Shown: positions 18,906 to 28,017, counted from the stretch's first letter. The stretch: DNA of 64,000 nucleotides from Polyangium sp. 6x1 (GCF_029946515.1 NZ_JARZHH010000025.1:1-64000), one strand, 5' to 3'. A program made the numbers and translations. The notes: generated from the letters alone by a model not told the origin.

Positions 18906-19276
18906 GATGAAACCCCGATCAATCGTCACGTCGGACGTGCAGCGTCCTCGATGACATGTCGAGCCATGCGCTCATGCACCAAGGACTGTGGATGGAGTGA
19001 TTTCATGGCCTGATTGGCGCAGGCCACGGCGGAAGCCGACGCCGCCCTTCGTCGGCCGTCGCGCCCCCTCCTGCATCCGTCGTACCAGCGTGAAACCCGG
19101 GACGGATGTCTTGCGCCGCCGTACGTCCAGGAGGGCCCTGTCGCGTTCGCGTGACGATCGCGGCCCTTCGACGTCATGGCGTCGTGACAGCGTAATGATG
19201 GCGTGACAGTTCTCCCGAGAGGCAGCCTTCCGTTTTCCTTGCGGTGGGCGAGCGGCTCGACTACGGACGGCCGCCG
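18906..19276. other. Gene-free stretch between divergent genes
   Basis: About 370 bases between two divergent starts. No reading frame with plausible composition was seen. The only pattern noted is an 8-base direct repeat, CGTGACAG, at 19183-19190 and 19202-19209 (19 bases apart), upstream of the lipoprotein gene starting at 19277. It may hold a regulator site, but nothing else supports this. Confidence 0.5.
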
Positions 19277-20413
19277 ATGCCGTCGAAAAACCACGTCTCC
19301 CATTCTCTCAGCGTCCTGTGCGTCGCTGCCCTCGCCGTCGCTTCGTGCTCCAAGAAGGACGACGCCACGAAGGCCGAGCCTACGAAGACCGAAGGCGCCG
19401 CGGCCCCGAACGGCTCGGCGGCGGCGGCGAATCCTCCCTCCGCGCGCGTGCCCAGCGCCATCGCGGCGAAATGCAATCTCCCCGAGCCCACCCCCGCGAA
19501 GCTCGGCGCTCCCGATTCTTCGTACGCCGCGATGTTCGATGCGGTCGCCAAGTGCGATGCGGATGCGTATGGGAGGTGTGACGCCGCCGATGACCTCGTG
19601 GAGAAGGCCAAGAAGAGCGTGCCGGAGGGGGGCGAGGCCCCCGGGGGCGTGGTCGCCGCCTGCGTCGCGGGCCTCGATCATGCCTCGGAACGCGCGCGCA
19701 AGACGGCCGCCGATTGCTTGATGGAGATCGGCCAGTTCAACATCAAGAAAGAAAAAGCTTTCGTGGTGGCGCGGCTCCTCGACAAGGTCGAGGCCGCGAA
19801 AGACAGCCTCGAGCGGCTCCCGTACGCTCAAGCCCTCGGCAAGCTCGACACGGCAGGCGCGGGGTATACGTGCCGCGTGATCCGCCTCATCGACAAGCTC
19901 CCCAAGGACGAGGCGGCGACCGCCGACCTGATGGGCAGCCTTCACGGCTTCCTCAGCCACGCGACCGACGTCCCCTTCGATTACGCGTACGAGCTCGTCA
20001 TGGCCGACCAGCCGGGCGTCACGTCGGCCCGCGCGATGGAGTTCATCGCGACATTCTGGCCCGAGGCGCGAAAAGGCGAGGTGTGCGACCGCCTGGGGAA
20101 CATTCTGAAGGCGGGCGTCGACGGGTGGGGGCAGGCGTCGACGGCCGTCTGGAAGGACGAGAGCTGCAAGCATCGCGACGCGGTGGTCACGAACGCCGTC
20201 GCGAAGCTCAAATGGCTCGAGCCGAAGGCGAACTTCAAGGAGATCGACAGGCCGCTCTTGAATGCCAACTTCATCGATGATCTGCCCACCTGGGAGGGCA
20301 TCTCGGACGCTCAGAAGAAGAGCGTGTGCGACGCGGCGAAGTCCCTCGAAGCAAACGCCAAGAACGAAGACGCGCAATCGCTGGCCAAGAAGATCGTCAG
20401 GAACTGCAAGTAA
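19277..20413 (+). CDS. Lipoprotein of unknown function, helical
   Basis: A 378-residue protein. Start ATG 19277 gives MPSKNHVSHSLSVLCVAALAVASC, a lipoprotein signal with Cys in the lipobox VASC; the longer in-frame reading from 19244 would place the leader inside the protein. A Lys/Thr/Ala/Pro-rich linker (about 45 residues) precedes a mostly alpha-helical region with regularly spaced Cys residues (AAKCNLPEP, VAKCDADAYGRCDAADD, DCLMEIGQF, GYTCRVI, GEVCDRL, DESCKHRD, SVCDAAKS, IVRNCK). The even Cys number suggests periplasmic disulphides and a HEAT-like helical array. No enzyme motif is seen. Confidence 0.8.
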   Translation: MPSKNHVSHSLSVLCVAALAVASCSKKDDATKAEPTKTEGAAAPNGSAAAANPPSARVPSAIAAKCNLPEPTPAKLGAPDSSYAAMFDAVAKCDADAYGRCDAADDLVEKAKKSVPEGGEAPGGVVAACVAGLDHASERARKTAADCLMEIGQFNIKKEKAFVVARLLDKVEAAKDSLERLPYAQALGKLDTAGAGYTCRVIRLIDKLPKDEAATADLMGSLHGFLSHATDVPFDYAYELVMADQPGVTSARAMEFIATFWPEARKGEVCDRLGNILKAGVDGWGQASTAVWKDESCKHRDAVVTNAVAKLKWLEPKANFKEIDRPLLNANFIDDLPTWEGISDAQKKSVCDAAKSLEANAKNEDAQSLAKKIVRNCK

Positions 20414-20447
20414 CCGGGCGGCGAGGGCCGCGCGCGTGGCCGTCGAA

Positions 20448-20966
20448 TCACATCCCGCCGCAGGCCTCGTACTCCGCTTTGCACGCGCCCATCGCCGCCT
20501 GCTGCACGCACGGCGTGCAATCCCCCGTGATCCCCTCGCCGGCGCACTCCACCTTGCACGCGTCCGCGCACACGCCCGCCGCGCAGACGCAGGCAATGAG
20601 CGCGTCTGCGAGGTCGTCCTTGGTCGGATCACAGCCTTGCACGCACGGACAGCAGAGGCCGTCCCCCGCGCAGCACCCGTCGCTGCGCCCCGCGGGGCAG
20701 GTGCAATCGTCGCCATTCTCCGCCATGCAAGGTCCCCAGTTGCCGTCAGCCTGGCACGTCGTGACGCCCGGCGGCTGGATCGCATGACAAGTGCACGAGG
20801 TGGTCGAGCCCGGCACGCAAGCCGCCCCGCCTCCGCCGCCCGTGCCCGACGCGCTCGTCGAGCTCGCAGCCGATCCGCCGCTGCCCGGCGGGCTCGGGTC
20901 GACCGTGGAGCCACACGCGGCGGCGAACGCAACCGTGATCAGACCGAAAACGAGAAATGATCGCAT
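20448..20966 (-). CDS. Cys-rich lipoprotein
   Basis: A 172-residue protein with a lipoprotein signal (LVFGLITVAFAAAC), a Gly/Ser linker, and a C-terminal domain with about twenty Cys, in clusters such as CTCHAIQPPG, DDCTCPAGRSDGCCAGDGLCC and CVCAAGVCADAC. Cys-rich lipoproteins of this kind are common in myxobacterial genomes. It is convergent with the preceding helical lipoprotein, 34 bases apart. Function unknown; extracellular disulphide-stabilised binding domain is the likely form. Confidence 0.75.
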   Translation of the reverse strand: MRSFLVFGLITVAFAAACGSTVDPSPPGSGGSAASSTSASGTGGGGGAACVPGSTTSCTCHAIQPPGVTTCQADGNWGPCMAENGDDCTCPAGRSDGCCAGDGLCCPCVQGCDPTKDDLADALIACVCAAGVCADACKVECAGEGITGDCTPCVQQAAMGACKAEYEACGGM

Positions 20967-21020
20967 GGGCGTCCCATACCACCGATCGCGCCGCGAACGG
21001 AACCGCGGAACGCGCCGCCC

Positions 21021-21710
21021 TCAAAGCTCGCGCGCGATTCGCAGAATTTCCTCATGCAACCATCGATGCGCGGGATCGTGATCATACGACGCGTGCCACA
21101 GCATCGAAATCCCGGAGCGGGGCAGCGTGATCGGGACGTCCGCCGTCGCGAGGCCCAGCGTCTCGGCCGCGGCGAGCGCCACGCTCCGGCGCAGCGTCGC
21201 CACGGCGCGGAGCCGGCGGAGCAGGTACGGGACGCCCACGGCGTGCGGCGTGCTCACGGCGATGCGCCGCTTCAATCGGCGCTTCGCGAGCGCCTGGTCG
21301 ATGCCGTCCTCCAGCGCCCCGCGTGACGAGATTCGCACGTGCGGAATCGCGGCGTAACGCGCAGCCGTCATGGGCACGGAAGGGTCGTGCCCGCGGGGAT
21401 CGAAGAGGCAGAGATACGAATCGCCGGTGCAGATCACGCGGCGCTTGTGGTGCGTGCGGCCCTCGCTGAGGACGCCGATCGCGAGGTCGAGATCGGCCGC
21501 GTCGAGCATGTCGGGGACCTCGGCCGGCGCGAAGGGGCGGACGTCGATCCGGACCTTCGAGCCGATCCCTTCGAGGTGCGCGAGCAGCGGCGGCAGGAGC
21601 GCGATCTCCATGTCGTCGTACACGGCAATGCGGAAATGACGCTCGTCCCGCGCCGGGTCGAAGGGCGCGCTCGCCTACAGCGTCGCCTGGATGCCGGCGA
21701 GCGCGTCGCA
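21021..21710 (-). pseudogene. Decapitated LysR-type regulator
   Basis: The reading frame encodes an essentially complete LysR substrate-binding domain: FRIAVYDDMEIALLPPLLAH, PDMLDAADLDLAIGVL, the effector pocket strands, and a C-terminus ending RWLHEEILRIAREL. The preceding sequence FDPARDERH is the typical linker, but a TAG at 21675-21677 lies in frame just before it. Upstream of the stop only a short stretch (DALAGIQATL) resembles the linker helix, and no helix-turn-helix follows. The DNA-binding domain has been lost by deletion, leaving a probably inactive or purely effector-binding remnant. The divergent hydrolase gene beside it is likely the former target. Confidence 0.75.
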
Positions 21711-21812
21711 GGTTGCGTGGCGACGCAGCCTCCGGCGCCGAGCGCCCCGGGGGTCGCCGCACGGAAAAAAAACGCCATCGCCGCGGATGGACGCCTGCCG
21801 CCTGCGAAGCAG

Positions 21813-22643
21813 ATGCACGTGAAGACGCCGGACGGGCTCTCGATCGCGGTGCAGGAATGGGGCAATCCCCAAGGTCCCGAGGTCCTCTTCATTCACGGCC
21901 TCTCGCAGAGCCACCTCTCGTGGGCTCCGCAGATCCATAGCAGCCTCGCGAAAGATTTCCGGATCGTGACGTACGACCTGCGCGGCCACGGCGTCTCGGA
22001 CAAGCCCCTCGAGGCGAAGTATTATCAGGAGGATCGACGCTGGGGGGACGAGCTGCGGGCCGTGATCGAGGGGGCGGGATTGAAGCGCCCCGTCGTCGTC
22101 GGATGGTCGCTCGGGGGTGTGGTGATCCTCGATTATTTGCGTGCACATGGAGACGGGGCGCTCGGCGGCGTCGTGTTCGTGGACGCGGTGACGCGCCTCG
22201 ATCGAGCGCTGCTCGGCGAGCCACTCCCGCTCACGTCCGAGGACCTGTCCACGAGGCTCGCGGCCATGCGGGAATTTTTGCGCGCGTGCTTCGTCGTGCA
22301 GCCGCCGCCTGCGGAGTTCGAGACGATGTTCGCGTACAACGCCATGGTGCCCGTCGAGGTCCAGGCCGCGGTCGGGAACATTCCGCTCGAAGGCGCGGAC
22401 GAGACGCTGCGGGCGCTTTCGGTCCCGGCGCTCGTGATTCACGGCGCGGAGGACCGCCTCGCGAAGGTCGGAATGGCGACGCGCACGGCGTCGCTCGTCC
22501 GCGGCGCGCGGCTGTCGATGTACGAGGGCGTGGGGCACGCCCCTTTCTACGAGGCGCGTGATCGATTCAACACGGAGATCGCAGGCTTTTTGCGAGAGGT
22601 GAATGGGGCGCGGCCGGTGCCGGAGGGGATCGCGAAGAGATAG
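21813..22643 (+). CDS. Alpha/beta hydrolase
   Basis: A 276-residue hydrolase of the haloperoxidase/esterase type: start MHVKTPDGLSIAVQEWG, oxyanion FIHGLSQSHLSW, DLRGHGVSDKP, nucleophile elbow VVGWSLGGVV, Asp in VIHGAEDRLAKV and His in YEGVGHAPFYE. All catalytic residues appear intact. ATG 21813 is chosen because the homology begins there; the open frame extends upstream through the DNA where the LysR remnant lies, but that part has no family match. The lost regulator next door suggests that expression may be constitutive. Substrate unknown. Confidence 0.88.
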   Translation: MHVKTPDGLSIAVQEWGNPQGPEVLFIHGLSQSHLSWAPQIHSSLAKDFRIVTYDLRGHGVSDKPLEAKYYQEDRRWGDELRAVIEGAGLKRPVVVGWSLGGVVILDYLRAHGDGALGGVVFVDAVTRLDRALLGEPLPLTSEDLSTRLAAMREFLRACFVVQPPPAEFETMFAYNAMVPVEVQAAVGNIPLEGADETLRALSVPALVIHGAEDRLAKVGMATRTASLVRGARLSMYEGVGHAPFYEARDRFNTEIAGFLREVNGARPVPEGIAKR

Positions 22644-22797
22644 GGGGCAGCTCCCACACGCCTATGCGACGCGGCCGCCTTGGCGTATGTGCGATGTAAC
22701 CACTCGTAACTGGCGGCCCTCCTCGCCTCACCCCATCCTGCGCATTCACCTCGAAACGCTCGTGGGAGCGCGGCTCGGGGATTGAAGGGAGACGGCA

Positions 22798-25239
22798 TTG
22801 ATCCGCAAAAAGCTCATTCGGGGTCTCGGTCTCGCTACGGTGATCCTCGCCGCAGCGGCATGCCAGGGTACAGACGCGGATGTGGGCGATGTGCGCGACA
22901 CGCGCCGCGCGGACATCCCTGGGCACGTGGCGGCGCTGCCGGCCGCGGAGGTGGTGCAGATCGACGACGACGCGATCCCTCGATTCGTCACAGGGAACCT
23001 GGGCCAGCTCGCGACAGCGGCTCACATCGAAACGACCGATTTCGACGCGGCGCTCTCGGCCATCGCCCCGGTGTTCCTCGCGGACGCGAGCGAGCTCTCG
23101 CTCCGGCGTGCTCGGACCGATGAGCAGGGGGCCCAGCACTTCCGCTTCTCGCAGACCAAGAATGGCCTGCCCGTCCTCGGCGCGGAGCTCGTGCTCCACG
23201 TGCGTGACGGGGTGATCATCGCGGCCAATGGCAGCGCGCGCAGCGACCTGCCGGCGGACGAGGCGCCCACCATCGAGCTTTCGGACGCGCTCGGCGCGGC
23301 CCGGGACGGCACCGAGGCGGCGGACGTCTCCGTGGACGGCGAGGCGCCGCTCGCCTATTACGCGGCCGGAAAGCGGCTCGCGCTCGTTTACCAAGTCGAG
23401 GTCCACGGCCGGCTCGAGGACGGCACCCCGGTGCGGGACACCGTGCTCGTGGACGCGGCGGACGGCTCGATCGCGCTCCGGATGCCGCACATCCACACCG
23501 CCAAGAACCGGAAGGTGTATACGGCCAACAATCTACCCGACCTCCCGGGTTTCAACACCCTCCCGGGCACGCTGATGCGGAGCGAGGGTCAGGCGGCGAG
23601 CAGCGATACCACCGTCAACATCAACTACGATTGGCTCGGCAAGACGTACGACTGCTACAAGAATCTGTTCGGCCGCGACTCCTACAACAACGCCGGCGCT
23701 GCGCTCATCAGCTCCGTTCATTTCGACACCAACTACGTCAACGCGTACTGGAACGGAACGCAGATGGTGTACGGCGACGGGGACGGCGTGACCTCCTCGA
23801 ACCTGGCGCATTCGATGGATGTGACGGCCCACGAGCTCACCCACGCCGTCACCGGCAGCGAGTCGAACCTCACCTACGAGGGCCAGTCCGGCGGCCTGAA
23901 CGAGGCGATGAGCGACATCTTCGGCGCGGTCTGCGAATGGTATCGCGATGGCCAGGTCGTGAGCGCCAAGACGTGGATCGTGGGCGACGAGGTATGGACG
24001 CCGGCGATCGCGGGCGACGGCCTGCGCTACATGGCGAACCCGGCCCAGGACGGTGAATCTCTCGATTTCTACAATGCCGACGCCGGCTCCGCCGACGTCC
24101 ACCTGAGCTCGGGTATCGCCAATCTGGCGTTTTACCTCCTCTCGCAGGGCGGCACGCACCCGCAGGGCAAGTCCTCCGTCAACGTGACCGGCATCGGCAT
24201 CCTCAAGGCGGCCCGGGTCTTCTACAAGGCGAACGTCGACATCCTGACCTCGTACGCCACCTTCTACGACGCCAAGGTCGCGACCGTGCAGGCGGCGACG
24301 CAGCTCGGGTTCACCCAGGCGGAGATCGACGCGGTCACCAAGGCCTGGGACGCCGTCAACGTCTTCCCGCCGCCGCCGCCGCCGTCCACCCCGCTCCAGA
24401 ACAACGTGCCGCTCAGCAACATCAGCGGCGGCGTGGGCCAAGCGAAGTATTACGCGCTCGACGTCCCGGCGGGCGCCACGAACCTGACCTTCCAGATCAG
24501 CGCCGGCGTCAGCAACTCCTACATCATGTCCGTCTATTTCGGCTCGTTGGCGCAGGGCACGGATTGCTTCCTGATGGCCAACGGAAGCGCGCAGAGCTGC
24601 ACCATCTCGAACATCCAGGCTGGGACCTATTATGTAGAGCTCCAGAGCTTTCTCTTCTCGTACTCGGGCGTCACCCTGAAGGGCTCGTTCACCGCGCCGG
24701 CAGCCACGACCGCCGACCTCGTGATCAACGAGATCGACTATGACACCGTCGGCACCGATGGCAGCGAATACGTCGAGATCTACAACCCGGCCGGCGGCGC
24801 CGTCAGCCTCTCCGGGTGCTCGCTCGTCCTCGTCAATGGCGCGAACGGCGCTGTCTATAGCACGTTCGATCTGAGCCCGGCCGGCTCTCTCGCCGCCGGC
24901 CAATACCTCGTGGTCGGGTCGAGCACGGTGTCGGTGCCCGCCGGCGCGAAGAAGATCAATTTCTCGACGTCGTCGAATGTCATCCAGAACGACACGGAGG
25001 GCGTGGCGCTGGTGTGCGGCGCGAGCGTCGTCGACAAGCTCTCCTACGAGGGCAGCGTCACCGCGGCGATCCTTCCGGGCGTGGGCACCGTGAGCCTGGT
25101 GGAGGGCACGGCGTTCACCACCGCGGACAGCAACACCCTGACCCGCTCGCTTTGCCGCGTGCCGAACGGCGCCGATACGGACAACGCCTCGGTCGACTGG
25201 AACGTCTGCGCGAACCTCACCCCGGGCGCTGCCAACTAG
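22798..25239 (+). CDS. Thermolysin-type (M4) metalloprotease lipoprotein with PPC and LTD domains
   Basis: An 813-residue zinc protease. The start is TTG 22798: a GAAGGGAGA ribosome site lies 7-15 bases upstream and an in-frame TGA stands at 22783. A lipobox (LAAAAC) follows the leader. Residues 80-210 are the FTP/PepSY-like propeptide (QHFRFSQTKNGLPVLGAELV). The catalytic domain has TAHELTHAV (Zn His, His and Glu, about residue 345) and GGLNEAMSDIFG (third ligand Glu, about residue 367). After a Pro-rich linker come a PPC domain (about 535-630) and a lamin-tail domain (ADLVINEIDYDTVG onward). It is secreted and probably digests protein in prey or matrix. The stop codon lies inside the first of five hairpins. 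Confidence 0.94.
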   Translation: MIRKKLIRGLGLATVILAAAACQGTDADVGDVRDTRRADIPGHVAALPAAEVVQIDDDAIPRFVTGNLGQLATAAHIETTDFDAALSAIAPVFLADASELSLRRARTDEQGAQHFRFSQTKNGLPVLGAELVLHVRDGVIIAANGSARSDLPADEAPTIELSDALGAARDGTEAADVSVDGEAPLAYYAAGKRLALVYQVEVHGRLEDGTPVRDTVLVDAADGSIALRMPHIHTAKNRKVYTANNLPDLPGFNTLPGTLMRSEGQAASSDTTVNINYDWLGKTYDCYKNLFGRDSYNNAGAALISSVHFDTNYVNAYWNGTQMVYGDGDGVTSSNLAHSMDVTAHELTHAVTGSESNLTYEGQSGGLNEAMSDIFGAVCEWYRDGQVVSAKTWIVGDEVWTPAIAGDGLRYMANPAQDGESLDFYNADAGSADVHLSSGIANLAFYLLSQGGTHPQGKSSVNVTGIGILKAARVFYKANVDILTSYATFYDAKVATVQAATQLGFTQAEIDAVTKAWDAVNVFPPPPPPSTPLQNNVPLSNISGGVGQAKYYALDVPAGATNLTFQISAGVSNSYIMSVYFGSLAQGTDCFLMANGSAQSCTISNIQAGTYYVELQSFLFSYSGVTLKGSFTAPAATTADLVINEIDYDTVGTDGSEYVEIYNPAGGAVSLSGCSLVLVNGANGAVYSTFDLSPAGSLAAGQYLVVGSSTVSVPAGAKKINFSTSSNVIQNDTEGVALVCGASVVDKLSYEGSVTAAILPGVGTVSLVEGTAFTTADSNTLTRSLCRVPNGADTDNASVDWNVCANLTPGAAN

Positions 25240-25399
25240 AGCATCGAACAATTCGATGCTCTGGAAGATCGCGAAGCGATCTTCCCTCGGGGGGTGAATC
25301 GGCCGGGCTTCGCCTGGCCGAGAGGGGGACGCGAGGCGTCCCCCTCGGGACGAAAGAGCCTAGAACATCGAGCGGTTGTCAAACCGCTCGATGTTCTAG
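25238..25399. repeat. Array of five consecutive perfect or near-perfect hairpins
   Basis: Directly after the M4 protease five stem-loops follow one another. 1: AGAGCATCGAA / TTCGATGCTCT (25238-25248, 25252-25262, loop CAA), overlapping the stop codon. 2: GGAAGATCGC / GCGATCTTCC (loop GAA, 25263-25285). 3: TCGGCCGGGC / GCCTGGCCGA (loop TTC, one G-T pair, 25299-25321). 4: GAGGGGGACGC / GCGTCCCCCTC (loop GAG, 25322-25346). 5: CTAGAACATCGAGCGGTT with an 18-base perfect partner (loop GTCA, 25360-25399). Hairpins 1 and 5 share CTAGA-R-CATCGA. No U-tract is present. The remaining 277 bases to the next gene show nothing further. Function unknown. Confidence 0.8.
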
Positions 25400-25676
25400 G
25401 ACAGCATCTCCGAAGCTCGTCGTGGTTCGCCTGCGATGAGCTCTGAGCGCGCTCGGCTCTTCAGGATACGGCGTACACGCGTCTGCCAATGTCCTCCTCC
25501 CATCGTGGAAATAACGGAGGCGGAGTCGCGTCGCCGCCGGCATTCGCGCGTCGATCGTGGACACACGCCGGCGAGCGTCTCATGTCATCCGTAGGTGCGA
25601 TCGACAGAGCGGGGGCCGGCGCGTACGCGCTTGGCCTCGAAGCTCATGGGGCCGAGCGTGAAGCACGGAGGACGCG

Positions 25677-26114
25677 ATGCTGAAAACAACACCATTCGTC
25701 GTGCTCGGGTTTTTGGCCTTCCTCGGGGTCTCGAAAGATGCCTCGGCAGCGTGCTCTTGGGGATGGAACAGGACGCACTCTCGCTTCGAGTGCGAGGACG
25801 AGAGCACTTCGTGCCACGGGGAGGCGGAGGTGAGCCAGACGGCGACGATCAGCAATACAACGGGGGCGACCCGGAATTTCTCCCTCGCGTGCGGGACGGG
25901 CTCCAGTTCCCAATTCTCGCTCGAGCCGCGCGAGACCCGCGATTACACTTGTCGGTGGAGATATTCATGCGGCGGTGACACGAAGCTCTACATCTCGTTC
26001 GCTTCGTCGCCTGGCGTGGCTGTCCAAAGAAGGCGCTTGTACAACGGAATGACGTACAATTTCGGGATGATTGGGAACGACATCGCATTGTTCGAGATGG
26101 TGTTCAGCCGGTAG
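25677..26114 (+). CDS. Small secreted Cys-containing protein
   Basis: A 145-residue protein with a clear signal peptide (FVVLGFLAFLGVSKDASA, cleavage before ACSWGWNR). The start ATG 25677 follows a GGAGG site. The mature part has six Cys in a Ser/Thr-rich beta-type pattern (ECEDESTSCHGEAEVSQTA, NFSLACGTGSSS, DYTCRWRYSCGG). Lower GC at the third codon position than its neighbours suggests recent acquisition or relaxed selection. No family recognised. Confidence 0.7.
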   Translation: MLKTTPFVVLGFLAFLGVSKDASAACSWGWNRTHSRFECEDESTSCHGEAEVSQTATISNTTGATRNFSLACGTGSSSQFSLEPRETRDYTCRWRYSCGGDTKLYISFASSPGVAVQRRRLYNGMTYNFGMIGNDIALFEMVFSR

Positions 26115-26199
26115 ACGCAGCGGCCGACGCGGCCCGCGGGAGGTGTCGCCCCTACCCGCGCCAGCTGGCCCCGGCACGCGCCTTGCCACGCGCCGTGGC

Positions 26200-26802
26200 A
26201 TGACCAAGCTTATCGATGCCGCTGCACGGTTCTCCCTGGCCCTGGCCGTGACGACCGGCCTCACCCTTGCCGTCCCCGTGGAAGCACGCGCCGCCGACGC
26301 CCAACCCGCGCCCGCCGACAAGGCGACCGAGGTCGCCGACATCGGCCTGCGCACCGTGGGTTATCTCGGATATGGCGGCGCGTACCTCTCCATGGGCGTG
26401 AGCGGCTACTACCGCCCCCACCGCAACGTCGGCGTGGGCGGCTACTTCGACGGTTCGTTCACGGGGGACGCGCTCGGGGGGGATGCTTGCTTTTACGACG
26501 ATTACGGCTGCTCGCGCGGCATGTTCCGGGCCGGGGCGGCGGCGCGCTTCGACGTGCTTCCGAGCTACGTCGTCGATCCCTGGGTGGGCGTCGAGGCCGG
26601 AGCGGTCTGGCTGCGCAGCAACGGCATCGACGAGGCCCATTCGCTGCGCGTCGTGGGCGATCTCGAAGCCGACCTGGGCATCGACGTGCGCGTGCCGTAC
26701 GTGTCGTTTGGTCCTTACGGCCTGGTGAGCGCGGCGCTCGGCGCCGATGGCGTCACGTTTGGCCGGGTGGGCGTCGGGTTCCGGGTGGCGGCGCGATTTT
26801 GA
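26200..26802 (+). CDS. Outer-membrane beta-barrel-like protein
   Basis: A 200-residue protein with a signal peptide (LALAVTTGLTLAVPVEARAA). It has repeated short strands of alternating Gly/Tyr/Val residues (GYLGYGGAYLSMGVSGYYRPHR, VGVGGYFDGSF, VDPWVGVEAGAVW, FGRVGVGFRVAARF) and ends in an aromatic residue, as many outer-membrane barrels do. ATG 26200 is taken because the leader starts there; the open frame continues upstream without signal features. Function not assignable. It is convergent with the next gene. Confidence 0.72.
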   Translation: MTKLIDAAARFSLALAVTTGLTLAVPVEARAADAQPAPADKATEVADIGLRTVGYLGYGGAYLSMGVSGYYRPHRNVGVGGYFDGSFTGDALGGDACFYDDYGCSRGMFRAGAAARFDVLPSYVVDPWVGVEAGAVWLRSNGIDEAHSLRVVGDLEADLGIDVRVPYVSFGPYGLVSAALGADGVTFGRVGVGFRVAARF

Positions 26803-26834
26803 GACAGTACGACACCGCTGTCACTGGTCTTCGC

Positions 26835-27539
26835 TCAGCTCTCGGCGGGCGCGACGCTCGTCGGCTCGGCTTCGGGCTCGTCGGCCTCGGCGTCTCCGGC
26901 CTTCCGGCTCGCCTCGACGACCGGGAAGATCACGTCCTGTAGCTCGCGATCCCGCGGGAAGGCGGCGCGGACGACGCCGATCACCTTGTCCACCGCGTCG
27001 TGGTGGGCGTCGCGGAGCGCGAGCTCGACCTGGAAGGCTTCGTCGTGCGCGGCGAGCGCTGCGAGGTGCGCGTCGACGGCGGCTTCCAGGCTCCCGAGCG
27101 CGCAGAGGAGCTTCGGCAACCAGGCGGCGCGGTATACGTCGATCCCCGCGAGTTTTGCGTTTTGCAGCCGCTCGACGAGCTCCTTCAGGGGCCTCACCTG
27201 ACGTTTTCCCATGGGGATGACGACGGGGCGCAGGCCTTTTGGAAAGAGGCACGCGCAGATTCGACCACGCCGGCCGCCGTCCTCGATTTCCGCGGCGCGG
27301 AGGGACGAGCGAATCACGCGCTCGGCGCCGAGCTCGGCGAACCGGAGCGCGGCGCGGGCCTCGACGACGGGGATGCGCAGGGCGCGGCGTTTGTCTTGCT
27401 GGGCGCCGAGGGCGTCGTTGACGGCCCGGATGTCATTCGCGGCGGCGGTGGTCTCCGGGAATTGCGAGAGGCCGGCGGCGAGCTCGACGCCATACTCGAA
27501 ACGGACGGTCGACGAGACATTCTGGCGGTACTTGCGCAT
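26835..27539 (-). CDS. Unknown helical protein
   Basis: A 234-residue protein starting MRKYRQNVSSTVRFEYGVEL at ATG 27539, with AGGGGA upstream. The chain is mostly alpha-helical with Ala/Leu/Glu-rich heptads (ALRIPVVEARAALRFAELG, LEAAVDAHLAALAAHDEAF) and a Lys/Arg-rich middle (GKRQVRPLKELVERLQNA). It ends in an acidic tail (EADEPEAEPTSVAPAES). No signal peptide or membrane segment. Unrecognised family; cytoplasmic by inference. The upstream DNA is a 43-bp tandem repeat region. Confidence 0.65.
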   Translation of the reverse strand: MRKYRQNVSSTVRFEYGVELAAGLSQFPETTAAANDIRAVNDALGAQQDKRRALRIPVVEARAALRFAELGAERVIRSSLRAAEIEDGGRRGRICACLFPKGLRPVVIPMGKRQVRPLKELVERLQNAKLAGIDVYRAAWLPKLLCALGSLEAAVDAHLAALAAHDEAFQVELALRDAHHDAVDKVIGVVRAAFPRDRELQDVIFPVVEASRKAGDAEADEPEAEPTSVAPAES

Positions 27540-27675
27540 GGTGGTCCCCTGGGCCCGAGGCCCGGTATGTGCGTGTTCGGCAAACCCGCGCGGAGAGGCG
27601 CGCGAGCAGGTGCTCGTTGAACGAAAGGCGGAAGGTTTCATTCGTGGAGGAGCAGGAAGCCGACGTCGGCGTGGT

Positions 27676-27985
27676 CAGCGGGGGGTTGATCGGCGTCAGG
27701 GGCGCTGTTCACGATGAACAGCGGCGGCTCTTGCTCGTCAGGGTCTGCTGCTCACGATGGACAGCGGCGGTTCTTGGGGCGTCAGAGGACGCGGGTCACG
27801 ATGGACAGCGGCGGTTCTTGTGCGTCAGGGGCCGCTGATCACGATGGACAGCGGCGGTTGATGGGCGCCAGGGGCCGCTCGTCACGATGGACAGCGGGGG
27901 CTCTTGCTCATCAGGGGGCGCTCGTCACGATGGACAGCGATGGTTTTTGCTCGTCAGCGGGCGCTGATCACGAGAAACAGACGGC
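27676..27985. repeat. 43-bp tandem repeat, about seven copies
   Basis: The element CAGCG-G-CGG recurs at 27676, 27719, 27762, 27806, 27849, 27892, 27935 and (decayed) 27978: a period of exactly 43 bases except one of 44. Each unit reads roughly CAGCGGCGGTTCTTG, a variable middle, GTCAGGGGGCGC and TCACGATGGA. The whole unit is conserved, so this is not repeat-plus-spacer. Each unit can form CCGCTG / CAGCGG stems. The reading frame shifts every unit and no protein fits. It lies in the gene-free stretch between 27540 and 28017. Confidence 0.85.
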
Positions 27986-28017
27986 GCGGGCCGCTCGCAC
28001 GCCGGCCCATCGCGCGT

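Noticed and set aside
21339-21812. N-terminal extension of the hydrolase
   Set aside because: The frame is open, but its sequence is antisense to the LysR domain; the hydrolase family homology starts near 21813.
27676-27985. CRISPR array
   Set aside because: The unit is conserved throughout its length with scattered changes, not repeat-plus-unique-spacer.
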